A stretch of DNA of 63,571 nt. Source: JBPCQA01 sp050998615 (GTDB lineage: Bacteria > Actinomycetota > Actinomycetes > Propionibacteriales > Nocardioidaceae). The stretch lies in NCBI GenBank assembly GCA_050998615.1, contig JBPCQA010000055.1, forward strand, positions 1 to 63,571, written 5' to 3'. Every line of letters starts with the position of its first letter. The stretch's first letter is position 1. The position numbers were made by a program, and so were the translations under genes. Under the pieces are notes generated by a model, which saw only the letters and a list, made by a program, of their open reading frames with translations, ran no database searches and was not told where the DNA came from. Below are positions 38,016-45,470 of the stretch, piece by piece.

Positions 38016-38027
38016 ACATGGTCCGCG

Positions 38028-38969
38028 TCAGCTCTCGTGCTGCCAGGTGAGCCGGGAGAGATGTTCGATGGTGTCGATCCCGTGGGCTTCGGTGCGCGAG
38101 CCCGAGGTGAGCACGGCAATGAGGTAGTCGTGGCCTTGGCCGCGGACGTGACCGATGCTGTTGACGACCCAGCCGTGCGGACGCGGCAGCCAGCCGTCCT
38201 TGAGCCGAACCGTAACGCTTGCCGGCACCCCGCCGGACACGCCCCACCGCTGGTCCGCCTCCACTTGGTCGAGCAACTCGTCGGCCTCCTGCTGCTCGGC
38301 CGGCGCCAAGTCCGGGTCCTTCCCCGCCAATGCGCCGAGCACCTTCAGCTGATCACTCGCGGTGGTGGTGGTCAGCCCCCAGTAGTAGGGAGGCCCGGGC
38401 AAGGTATGGGTCATTCTCAGTTTGGCCCAAAACCTGACCATCCCCTGCTCGGCACCGAGCTCTGACCACAAGGCCGTGGCAGCGTCGTTGTTGCTGTTCT
38501 CGATCATTTCGGCGGCGAGCGATTTCTCGTCTTCGGTGAGCTCGCGCTGGTCTGCCTGCGCCCGATCGAGCAGGGCCTCGAGGATCGAGAGTTTGATTGC
38601 GCTGGCAGCGATCACCCGGTGCTGGCCTACCACCACGGTGCGACCGGTGGTCGAGTCCCGCATCGCGAACGACACCGTGCCGCCGCGAGTTGCGACGTAC
38701 GCACGGACTGCCGCGGCGAGGTTGACAACTGGCGGCCGTGAGGTGGTAAGTGCGCGCGTCAATCCGTTCAGTGTCGACGCGGAACCCTCGGTCGGTGTCG
38801 AGCCGGGAAGCTCTCTTTGAGCTGCGTGCAGAGATGCGGGCAGATGATTCGCGGCCGAAGGCTCCAACCCGTTTTGCGCACCGCACCCGGCAACGAGAAC
38901 CCCGGCGACCGTGAGCAGCATGGGTACGCCGACTGGCCGGGCGAACCGGAACTCCCGCCCCCCTGGCAT
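38028..38969 (-). CDS. Class A beta-lactamase-related serine hydrolase lipoprotein (paralog 2)
   Basis: The 313-residue protein repeats the plan of the gene at 21609-22619: lipobox VAGC with Cys29, a variable linker, and motifs S123-x-x-K126 (SAIK), S159-N-N161, and K257-D-G259. A shared stretch ADQRWGV precedes the third motif in both, and both end with a VNSIG strand, supporting common descent. It should face the outside of the membrane. The ATG at 38969 directly abuts the end of a TIR element, whose terminal repeat supplies AGGAG about 12 bases upstream. Confidence 0.85.
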   Translation of the reverse strand: MPGGREFRFARPVGVPMLLTVAGVLVAGCGAQNGLEPSAANHLPASLHAAQRELPGSTPTEGSASTLNGLTRALTTSRPPVVNLAAAVRAYVATRGGTVSFAMRDSTTGRTVVVGQHRVIAASAIKLSILEALLDRAQADQRELTEDEKSLAAEMIENSNNDAATALWSELGAEQGMVRFWAKLRMTHTLPGPPYYWGLTTTTASDQLKVLGALAGKDPDLAPAEQQEADELLDQVEADQRWGVSGGVPASVTVRLKDGWLPRPHGWVVNSIGHVRGQGHDYLIAVLTSGSRTEAHGIDTIEHLSRLTWQHES

Positions 38970-39179
38970 CTAGTGGTGCGTCTCCTAAATCGTTTGCCGG
39001 ATGCGGATGTCCAGGTGGATGCATCGCCAGGCGGAGGAGGAGAGCATAGCGTTGCCTATGGCCGACGACGAACTTCGTTCTTGCGACGCTGTGCTTTGCG
39101 GGGTCACCCCGCACCCCGAAGCGAGGCGCCGCCTGGGCGCCGCAGACGGTGAACAGTCATTTGGGAGACACACCACTAG
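38970..39179. mobile_element. MITE-like element 1 with 21-bp inverted ends and CTAG termini
   Basis: The left end CTAGTGGTGCGTCTCC and the inverse complement of the right end CTAGTGGTGTGTCTCC match over about 20 bases with two differences. The 210-base interior has no transposase. It shares a strongly similar core of about 50 bases (CATAG-6-CTATGGCCGACGACGA) and an end-proximal block with the element at 46888-47051. Both ends carry CTAG, either part of the repeat or a duplicated target. Confidence 0.75.
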
Positions 39180-39342
39180 CTGTTTTCCTTGTCGGCGGTG
39201 ACCTGTGGATGAGGCGTGATTTTGGGGACCCTCACCCACGAATAACCGAGACTCACTCGACGAACCTACCGGACGCGTGGCCGGCAAGCTGGCGACGACA
39301 CCCGCTACCGTTCGGTTATAACCTCACAGTCTAGGAGGAGAC
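39180..39342 (+). promoter_or_regulatory. Leader and probable promoter of the molbindin gene
   Basis: The region after the MITE-like element holds TATAAC at 39317-39322 as a possible -10 box, with no good -35, and a strong AGGAGGAG ribosome binding site at 39333-39340 before ATG 39343. The -10 lies in the self-complementary GTTATAAC. No other feature is seen in 39180-39310. Confidence 0.4.
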
Positions 39343-39552
39343 ATGCGTCTTTCTGCCCGCAACCAACTCTCCGGGAGGGTTTCGGATATCGAGGTCGGCT
39401 CAGTGATGACCGTGGTGAGGGTCGATCTCGACGGCGGTCAGCAGGTAACAGCATCGGTGACGAAGGAGGCCGTGGAGGAGCTCGGCCTGAGCGTTGGATC
39501 GAAGGTATCGGCGGTGATCAAGTCCACGGAGGTGATGTTGGGCGTTGAGTAG
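39343..39552 (+). CDS. Molbindin (single Mop domain molybdate-binding protein)
   Basis: The 69-residue protein is one Mop/TOBE unit: MRLSARNQLSGRVSDIEVGSV, then VTKEAVEELGLSVGSKVSAVIKSTEVMLGV. Such proteins form hexamers that bind molybdate or tungstate in the cytosol and act as storage or buffer. It is convergent with modC and adjacent to the molybdate transporter operon, which supports the role. The AGGAGGAG site fixes the start. Confidence 0.92.
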   Translation: MRLSARNQLSGRVSDIEVGSVMTVVRVDLDGGQQVTASVTKEAVEELGLSVGSKVSAVIKSTEVMLGVE

Positions 39553-39597
39553 GGGCCCGGGGCAGCGAACATCTCGATAATCACCGCGGAGCAAGAT

Positions 39598-39638
39598 GTG
39601 GTTTCGAGACGGCCGCAAAAGCGGCCTCCTCAACCACC
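39598..39638. repeat. Dispersed hairpin repeat, copy B (also terminator-like)
   Basis: GTGGTTTCGAGACG at the left and CTCCTCAACCACC at the right enclose a perfect GGCCGC-AAAA-GCGGCC hairpin (39611-39626). It lies between convergent molbindin and modC, so the hairpin could end both transcripts. The end motifs recur at 6121, 7299 and 53111. Confidence 0.65.
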
Positions 39639-39695
39639 GTCACGTGCGGCCCGCCAAGGACCGTCAAGTGCGGCCCCTCATCCACCGTCAACCGG
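39636..39695. repeat. 24-bp tandem repeat, about 2.5 copies
   Basis: ACCGTCACGTGCGGCCC (39636) recurs as ACCGTCAAGTGCGGCCC at 39660 and as ACCGTCAAC at 39684, a 24-base period. It directly follows hairpin copy B and ends next to the modC stop. Confidence 0.7.
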
Positions 39696-39697
39696 TC

Positions 39698-40894
39698 TCA
39701 GTCTTGGTCGGCCGGGGTCGGGTTGGGGTAGACCTCGATGTCGGTTGCCTTGACACTGAGCCAGACGATGGTCCCGTCGGTGAGGTCTAACTCGGCCACG
39801 GCACTGGGGGTGACGTCGACCAGGGCTGGAGGGTTGGCATCGACTTGGACGCGCACCCGGTCGGTAAGCAGTTCGATGCCGGCGATGGCGCCTTGCCAGA
39901 CATTTCGGGGACTGGCGCGATCGGGCCGGGCTGTATGTAGTCCGATGGCGGTGGGCCGCACCACGGCAAGGACGCGTCCGGTTGAAGCAGACTCGTTGCC
40001 CGGTTGGCGGTCTGGTTCCGCGGTTCCCGTTACAATCAGGGTCCCACCGCCGTCCAGCTTGACCTCGGCTGCGTCGACTGCGTCGGCCGTGTCGGACCGG
40101 ATGCCCGTGTAGAGATTCAGTCCGACTAGCCGCGCGATGTACTGGGTGGCCGGATGGCGGGCCACCTCAGCGGGCGTGCCCTGTTGGACGACTGAACCGT
40201 TCTCGATGACGATCAGCCGGTCGGACATAACCATTGCCTCGAGTGGGTCGTGGGTGACGATCAGTGTTGGTCCGGAGAAGTGCATCAGGTGCCGGCGCAG
40301 TTCGGCACGGACTTCCAGTTTGGTGCGTGCGTCGAGGGCGGCGAGCGGTTCGTCGAGAAGCAGGAGCCTGGGATTTGCTGCCAGGGCTCTGGCAAGGGCG
40401 ACCTGCTGGGCCTGTCCGCCGGACAGCTGCGTGGGTTTGCGATCGGCAAGAGTGGTAAGGGCGAGCCGCTGTAGCCAGGTGTCCGCGAGTCGCTTGGCGG
40501 TACGCCGTCCGACGCGCCGGCAACGTGGTGCGAAGGCGACGTTGTCACGAACGGACAGATGGGGAAAGAGCCGGTAGTTCTGAAAGACCAGCCCGACCGG
40601 GCGTTGCTCGGCGGGGACGAAGACATCGATGTCGGCGTTGTCCAGCGTTTCCTCGTCGAGTCGGATGTGGCCCTCGGTCAAGGCGGTCAGACCGGCCAGA
40701 GCACGCAGCAGTGTGGTCTTGCCTGCCCCGTTGGGTCCGAGCACACCCAGGATCTCCCCCGGGGCCACCGAGAACGCGACATCCAGCCGGAACACGCCGC
40801 GCACGATGACGACGCGCGCCTCCAGCCCGACATCGTGAATCGGCGCGGGCTCCGAAACTCGTACCTGAACCTCATCCGCAACGGGATCAGTCAT
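39698..40894 (-). CDS. modC: Molybdate ABC transporter ATP-binding protein ModC
   Basis: The 398-residue ATPase has Walker A GPNGAGKTT (about 54-62), signature LSGGQAQQVALARAL, Walker B LLLLDEPLAALD and switch VTHDPLEA, followed by a C-terminal TOBE/Mop region (about 265-395) that senses molybdate and regulates the transporter. It powers molybdate import with ModB. Its ATG overlaps the modB stop (ATGA 40891-40894). Confidence 0.95.
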   Translation of the reverse strand: MTDPVADEVQVRVSEPAPIHDVGLEARVVIVRGVFRLDVAFSVAPGEILGVLGPNGAGKTTLLRALAGLTALTEGHIRLDEETLDNADIDVFVPAEQRPVGLVFQNYRLFPHLSVRDNVAFAPRCRRVGRRTAKRLADTWLQRLALTTLADRKPTQLSGGQAQQVALARALAANPRLLLLDEPLAALDARTKLEVRAELRRHLMHFSGPTLIVTHDPLEAMVMSDRLIVIENGSVVQQGTPAEVARHPATQYIARLVGLNLYTGIRSDTADAVDAAEVKLDGGGTLIVTGTAEPDRQPGNESASTGRVLAVVRPTAIGLHTARPDRASPRNVWQGAIAGIELLTDRVRVQVDANPPALVDVTPSAVAELDLTDGTIVWLSVKATDIEVYPNPTPADQD

Positions 40895-41724
40895 GGTGCT
40901 ACGCCCGGGGTCAACCAGCGTTGCCGCAGGGCGGCCAGAACCACCACCGCGACCAGCAACAACACCAGACTGAGCGCGATCGCGGCGTCAGGATCAGTCT
41001 GCAGGGCGTTGTATACGGCCAGCGGCATTGTCTGAGTGGTGCCGGGGAGATTGCCGGCGAAGGTGATGGTGGCGCCGAACTCGCCAAGCGCCCTGGCCCA
41101 GCACAGCACCGATCCGGCGAGTAGGGACGGCCCGATCATTGGCACCGTGACGCGTCGAAAGACAGTGACCCGGGATCCGCCGAGGGTGGCGGCGGCCTCC
41201 TCCAGCCCCTGGTCGGCTGAACGGAACGCACCTTCGACGGTGATGACGAGGAACGGCATCGCGACGAACGTCTCGGCGACGATCACCCCGGGCGTGGTGA
41301 ACGGTAGCGTCACCCCAAGCCACTGTTCGAGGTAGCGGCCGACGACTCCGCTGCGGCCTAGCGCCAGCAGCAAGGCGACGCCGCCAACGACCGGAGGCAG
41401 CACGAGGGGCAGGGTAACCAGTGCCCGCAAGATGCCGATGCCAGGGAACTGGACGCGGGCCAGCACCCAAGCCAGCGGGACACCCATCACCAGTGCCGCG
41501 GCGGTGGCGGCGGTTGCACACTCCAGCGAAAGCCGCAGCGCGGTCAGCACCTGACTGTCCGACAGCAACCTGCCTAGCCCATGCCACGGTGCACGCACGA
41601 GCAAGGCGACCAGCGGGAGAAGCAGGAACATGAAACCGACCACCGCGGGAGTGGCGATCACCGCCGGTGCTCCGCGGCGGACGTGCGCTCCGCCGTCGCG
41701 ACGGCGGCGGTCGCCGCCGCCCAA
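40891..41724 (-). CDS. modB: Molybdate ABC transporter permease ModB
   Basis: The protein (up to 277 residues) has five to six TM helices starting with IATPAVVGFMFLLLPLVALLV and the EAA loop EEAAATLGGSRVTVFRRVTVPM that contacts ModC. The frame allows a TTG start at 41724, but a GTG at 41661 with GGAG eight bases upstream is equally likely and places the first TM helix at the N terminus. It lies between modA and modC. Confidence 0.93.
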   Translation of the reverse strand: MGGGDRRRRDGGAHVRRGAPAVIATPAVVGFMFLLLPLVALLVRAPWHGLGRLLSDSQVLTALRLSLECATAATAAALVMGVPLAWVLARVQFPGIGILRALVTLPLVLPPVVGGVALLLALGRSGVVGRYLEQWLGVTLPFTTPGVIVAETFVAMPFLVITVEGAFRSADQGLEEAAATLGGSRVTVFRRVTVPMIGPSLLAGSVLCWARALGEFGATITFAGNLPGTTQTMPLAVYNALQTDPDAAIALSLVLLLVAVVVLAALRQRWLTPGVAP

Positions 41725-41771
41725 CCGGGAGGCCGATGGCCGCCCAGATCGTCGTCTGGCAGTTGTGCGGG

Positions 41772-42596
41772 TCAGGGCTTCTCGAAACCGTCCGCGGTCA
41801 GCACCTTGCGCCCGGCGGCCGACCGCACGTAGGCGACAAAGGCCCTCGCGCCGGTTGGGTTGGGCGCCTTGGTAAGCGCCGCGATTGGGTACTCCGTGGA
41901 CGCATTGATGGCGTTGGGGATGACGATGCCCTTGACCTTTGCCCCAGCCGATCGTACGTCGGTGACATACACGACACCGGCATCCACCTCGTCCAGCTCG
42001 ACCTTGGTCAGGGTGGATTTCACATCTTGTTCGAGCGTCACTGGTTGCACCGTGACATGTGCGTTACGGAACACCTGCGCCGCCACGGCTCCACATGGCA
42101 CCTGCGGTTGGCACAGCGCAACCTTCACCGAGCTCTTGGCGAGATCGGAGACACCTGTCACATGCGCAGGGTTGCCCGGCGGGACCGCAATCTCCATCAG
42201 ATTCTTGACGAAGTTTGTCGACGTGGATGCGCCACCAGCAGCAATGACTTGCTGCATGTTGGTGGGGGCTGCCGAGGCGAAGACATCTGCTGGGGCGCCT
42301 TGGTTGATCTGCTCCGCGAGCGTCGAGCTGGAATCGAAGTCGAGCTTGACGGTGACTCCCGGGTGGGCGGCTTCGAACTGGTGCCCAAGGGTCGTGAATG
42401 CCTCAGTCAAAGACGCCGCGGCGAACACCGTGATGGTGCCCGTTACCGCGCTCGGCGTATCGCCCGTTGTCGTCGCGAACGGGCTGGTTGGTTTGTCCCC
42501 GGCGCCGGTCGATGAGCCACCCGACGAGCCGCACCCAGCCGAAGTCAGCACCGCCAACATCGCGAGCACAGCTGCGGCACGAGGAACCCTATGCAT
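41772..42596 (-). CDS. modA: Molybdate-binding lipoprotein ModA
   Basis: From ATG 42596 (AAGGAG upstream) the 274-residue protein has a lipobox TSAGC with Cys22, a Gly/Ser/Thr linker, and a type II periplasmic-binding fold: ITVFAAASLTEAFTTLG, FDSSSTLAEQINQGAPADVFASA, VDAGVVYVTD, and a closing SAAGRKVLTADGFEKP. ModA captures molybdate or tungstate outside the membrane and delivers it to ModBC. The frame upstream of the ATG overlaps the regulator gene. Confidence 0.95.
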   Translation of the reverse strand: MHRVPRAAAVLAMLAVLTSAGCGSSGGSSTGAGDKPTSPFATTTGDTPSAVTGTITVFAAASLTEAFTTLGHQFEAAHPGVTVKLDFDSSSTLAEQINQGAPADVFASAAPTNMQQVIAAGGASTSTNFVKNLMEIAVPPGNPAHVTGVSDLAKSSVKVALCQPQVPCGAVAAQVFRNAHVTVQPVTLEQDVKSTLTKVELDEVDAGVVYVTDVRSAGAKVKGIVIPNAINASTEYPIAALTKAPNPTGARAFVAYVRSAAGRKVLTADGFEKP

Positions 42597-42654
42597 AGCA
42601 GTCTCCTTGGTGATGGAGCCGGCGGCTCGTTGACAGAATCGCGCCGGTCGCTGA

Positions 42655-43074
42655 TTAGCCTTCACGGGAGGCGGGATGGTCGGGAATCTCCACGACGACG
42701 TTCGTCGCCTTCACCGACGCGATTGCGAGGGCGCCCGGCTTGAGCTCGAGCGCATCGGCAGCCTCCCTGCTCATCAAGGACACGATGCGATGCGGACCTG
42801 CCTGGATGTCGACTTGCGCCATGACCGCGTCGCGGACGACGTTGGTGACGAGGCCCACGAACCGATTGCGTGCTGATTCGCTGCGGACCGGCTGCGGCTT
42901 GGGGCGCTCGGTGATGGCGGCCAGCTGCTCAGCGAACCGAGCCAGATCGGACCCCTCGATAGCCCGCGGGTGAGTGGTTGTCGTCGGAACCCGACCGGCG
43001 TCGGCCCACCGTCGCAACGTGTCGTCGCTGACGCCCAGCAGCTCCGCGGCTTCGCGGATGCGGAATGTCACCAC
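42655..43074 (-). CDS. HTH-Mop molybdate-responsive regulator
   Basis: The product (about 139 residues from GTG 43074, or GTG 43071) has an N-terminal MerR/excisionase-type helix-turn-helix (FRIREAAELLGVSDDTLRRWADAGRVP) and a C-terminal Mop domain (RNRFVGLVTNVVRDAVMAQVDIQAG through VKATNVVVEIP). This is not the ModE plan, but the ligand domain implies molybdate sensing. It heads the regulator-modA-modB-modC series on the minus strand and probably controls it. Confidence 0.88.
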   Translation of the reverse strand: MVTFRIREAAELLGVSDDTLRRWADAGRVPTTTTHPRAIEGSDLARFAEQLAAITERPKPQPVRSESARNRFVGLVTNVVRDAVMAQVDIQAGPHRIVSLMSREAADALELKPGALAIASVKATNVVVEIPDHPASREG

Positions 43075-43179
43075 CCCGCGAACATACCCGAAGCTGCGGC
43101 TAAACCATAAGAATCTATCCGCGATTGCCGTCCATGTGCTCGCATGCCGCCGAAGGTGCGTTAGGTGCAAGCTCTTGGC

Positions 43180-44121
43180 CTATCCCGACGGCGCCGCGAT
43201 GTCGGGCTCGATGTAGATATGGCTCGCCTCGGGCACCGCGGCTCGGATCCGACCCTCCACGGAGTCGATCGCGTCAGCCACTGCCTGCGCACTCTCGGTC
43301 GGGCGGACGAACACCTTGCAGGCAACCAGGATCTGTTCTGGTCCCAAATGCAAGGTCCGCAGGTTGACGATGTCGAGCACCTGATCGTCAGCACGGATCG
43401 CCGCCTCAATCAGCCCCCGGTTCTCCTCGTGCGCGGCCTCGCCGAGCAACAGGCTCTTCGTTTCCAGCGCGAGCACGATCGCGACGGTGACCAGCAGCAG
43501 ACCGATGGCCGCGGTGCCGACGGCGTCCCAGTACCCGTTGTCGGTGAGCAGCGTCAGCCCAACACCCAGCAGCGCGAACACCAGCCCGATCAGCGCCGCG
43601 GAGTCTTCGAGCAGCACAACAGGCAGCTCAGGAGCCTTTGCGCGGCGGATGAACTCACCCCAACTCAGCTCGCCACGGGTCTTGTTGGACTCCGTGATTG
43701 CGGTGTGGAAGGAGTAGCCTTCCATGGCGATCGCGGCCAACAGGACGGCCAACGGCACCCACCACCACGAGCTGCTCAGCAGCTCGTTTGGGTTACCGGC
43801 ATGCACATCGTGATACTTGTGATAGGCCTCGTAGAGCGCGAATAGACCGCCGACGCTGAACAGCACGACAGAGACGATGAACGCGTAGATGTAGCGTTCA
43901 CGACCGAAACCGAACGGGTGCTCAGCGGTAGGCTCTCGCTTGGAGCGACGGCCGCCGACCAGCAGCAGGCATTGATTGCCGGAGTCGGCGATGGAGTGGA
44001 TGGCCTCGGCCAGCATCGAGGAAGCCCCGGTGAGCAGCCAGGCAAGCAGCTTGGTCACCGCGATACCGAGGTTGGCGGCCAGTGCGGCGACAATCGCCTT
44101 CGGGGAGTTGTCGGCGCTCAT
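43180..44121 (-). CDS. Cation diffusion facilitator (CDF) metal transporter
   Basis: The 313-residue protein has the CDF plan with about six TM helices: metal-site motifs HSIADSGNQ in TM2 and LLEDSAALIG in TM5, and a C-terminal cytosolic metal-binding domain ending in PEASHIYIEPD. These antiporters export zinc, iron or manganese in exchange for protons; the metal is not clear here. Its ATG overlaps the stop of the TobH-like gene (ATGA 44118-44121). Confidence 0.92.
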   Translation of the reverse strand: MSADNSPKAIVAALAANLGIAVTKLLAWLLTGASSMLAEAIHSIADSGNQCLLLVGGRRSKREPTAEHPFGFGRERYIYAFIVSVVLFSVGGLFALYEAYHKYHDVHAGNPNELLSSSWWWVPLAVLLAAIAMEGYSFHTAITESNKTRGELSWGEFIRRAKAPELPVVLLEDSAALIGLVFALLGVGLTLLTDNGYWDAVGTAAIGLLLVTVAIVLALETKSLLLGEAAHEENRGLIEAAIRADDQVLDIVNLRTLHLGPEQILVACKVFVRPTESAQAVADAIDSVEGRIRAAVPEASHIYIEPDIAAPSG

Positions 44122-45158
44122 CTGTCGCCGTCATGGCCGTCTGTGGCCAGGCCGATGCCGAGGTACGTCGCCGCGTAGGTGCCGGTCGTCAACAAGGCGG
44201 CATACCGTGCCATTTCGGGGCCCTCGTCTGCGACTATCTTCTGGACGTGGATGTCGGCGCCCCCCGCTGCTACCGTCAATCTGCCCCGTTGTTCTCGGAT
44301 GGTGGACTCCTCGGTTCCGTCGTCCAAGACGAGCAGGCCGGGGCGGGTGGGCTGTGCATCGCCGTCCGTGAACGGGTCCGCAAACAGGTTTCGGGGCCGG
44401 GCGGCCTGAAGCACCGGCAATAGATGGGCAGCGTCGGCAGCCAGTGCCGGCCGTCCCGTCGTACGGCGAAGGGCTTCCGCCACCCGGCGCGCGGCGCGCG
44501 CCGCCAGCACCGAGCCGCCCCAAACCAGCGGCATCGAGTCGGCCAGCGCCAAGGCCAAGTCCTTTGCCGGGTTGGTCCCGATGTCGCGGACGGGTGAACA
44601 GCGGATCGCCACGTCGTCCAAGACCTGAGCCACGTCGGCAGTGCCGATCTCGGGCCCTACCCCGAGTTGGTGCAGCGCCTGCAGCATGACCACCGCAACC
44701 GCCAGCGTGTCGTCGGTCCGCGTCGGCAAGATGTGGCTGTGCCGACCTTCGGCGTGCTCGGCCAAGATCGAGTGCGCCGGGCAGGCGGTGATCAACGAGC
44801 ATCCGCGCCGGGTCGCCTCACGGACCGCCGATGCCGTCTCCGCGTCGCCGCCCTCAGGATCCAAAACGATGGCGAGGTCAAGAGCACCCGCCCAGCCAGG
44901 CAGCCCTGGCCCGCGCCACGCCACGAACGGAACTGGACACCACGGCTCCAACACCGCGCGAAGCAGGCGGGCATCGGCTCCCGCTGCAACGACGGCACGA
45001 GGGGCGAGATCCCGCTCAAGCGCGGCTACCGCCTCGCGGGCGCTCTCCGCCTCCAGCCGGACCCGCGCGCCCGACTCGGCGAGCCGCCGTAGTGGCGCGT
45101 CGGCGGCCGCCAGGATGTCGGGGTCGTCGAGTCTGGTGTCGTCGAACAGGTCCGCCAT
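44118..45158 (-). CDS. SIS-domain phosphosugar isomerase-like protein (TobH family)
   Basis: The 346-residue protein has the two-half SIS architecture of the bifunctional phosphoglucose/phosphomannose isomerase relatives known as TobH or Rv3256c-like: LDDPDILAAADAPLRRLAESGARVR at the start and IGTNPAKDLALALADSMPLVWGGS in the middle. Loss of canonical active-site residues has not been checked. It sits next to Trm112 and phosphomannomutase, as in mycobacteria; manA, which often follows, is replaced here by a CDF gene. Confidence 0.88.
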   Translation of the reverse strand: MADLFDDTRLDDPDILAAADAPLRRLAESGARVRLEAESAREAVAALERDLAPRAVVAAGADARLLRAVLEPWCPVPFVAWRGPGLPGWAGALDLAIVLDPEGGDAETASAVREATRRGCSLITACPAHSILAEHAEGRHSHILPTRTDDTLAVAVVMLQALHQLGVGPEIGTADVAQVLDDVAIRCSPVRDIGTNPAKDLALALADSMPLVWGGSVLAARAARRVAEALRRTTGRPALAADAAHLLPVLQAARPRNLFADPFTDGDAQPTRPGLLVLDDGTEESTIREQRGRLTVAAGGADIHVQKIVADEGPEMARYAALLTTGTYAATYLGIGLATDGHDGDR

Positions 45159-45161
45159 CGC

Positions 45162-45470
45162 TTAGGCGGTCGGCCCTGGCGCAGCGGATCCGGACTCAGG
45201 TGGTCGAGAAGCGGCCGGCCCAGACTCAGCCGGTCCAGAATGGGGCGACTTGGATTGAGCCGGGGGACCATGCTCCGCGTTCGGCTCATTCACAGCCTCG
45301 ACCACTGGTCGACGGGCTTCGTCGACGAGCATCACTGGGATGTCGTCCCTTACTGGGTAGATCAACCCACACCCGTTGCAGATGAGCTCATCGTTGTCTT
45401 GGTCGACGGTCAGCGATGCCTTGCAGCTCGGACACACCAGGATCTCGAGCAGGAGCGGATCAAGCTTCAC
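45162..45470 (-). CDS. Trm112-family zinc-ribbon protein
   Basis: The 102-residue protein has a Trm112 core, LLEILVCPSCKASLTV then ICNGCGLIYPVRDDIPVML, with two CxxC knuckles. Trm112 proteins act as activators of methyltransferases, or serve as small metal proteins in bacteria. Residues about 70-102 form an unusual Ser/Gly/Pro/Ala tail with no repeat function known. It is four-base overlapped with the phosphomannomutase stop (ATGA 45467-45470). Confidence 0.9.
   Translation of the reverse strand: MKLDPLLLEILVCPSCKASLTVDQDNDELICNGCGLIYPVRDDIPVMLVDEARRPVVEAVNEPNAEHGPPAQSKSPHSGPAESGPAASRPPESGSAAPGPTA

Noticed and set aside
37917..38027. S-adenosylhomocysteine riboswitch before ahcY
   Set aside because: The leader lacks the conserved stem and sequence elements I know for that riboswitch; only short direct repeats are seen.
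38985..39287. 100-residue minus-strand frame through MITE-like element 1 as a gene
   Set aside because: It runs from outside into the element, its apparent similarity to the frame at 46891 comes from the shared nucleotide core, and it lacks a ribosome binding site.
41661..41724. Definite modB start at TTG 41724
   Set aside because: The upstream sequence lacks a ribosome binding site while GTG 41661 has GGAG; the start is left open rather than fixed.
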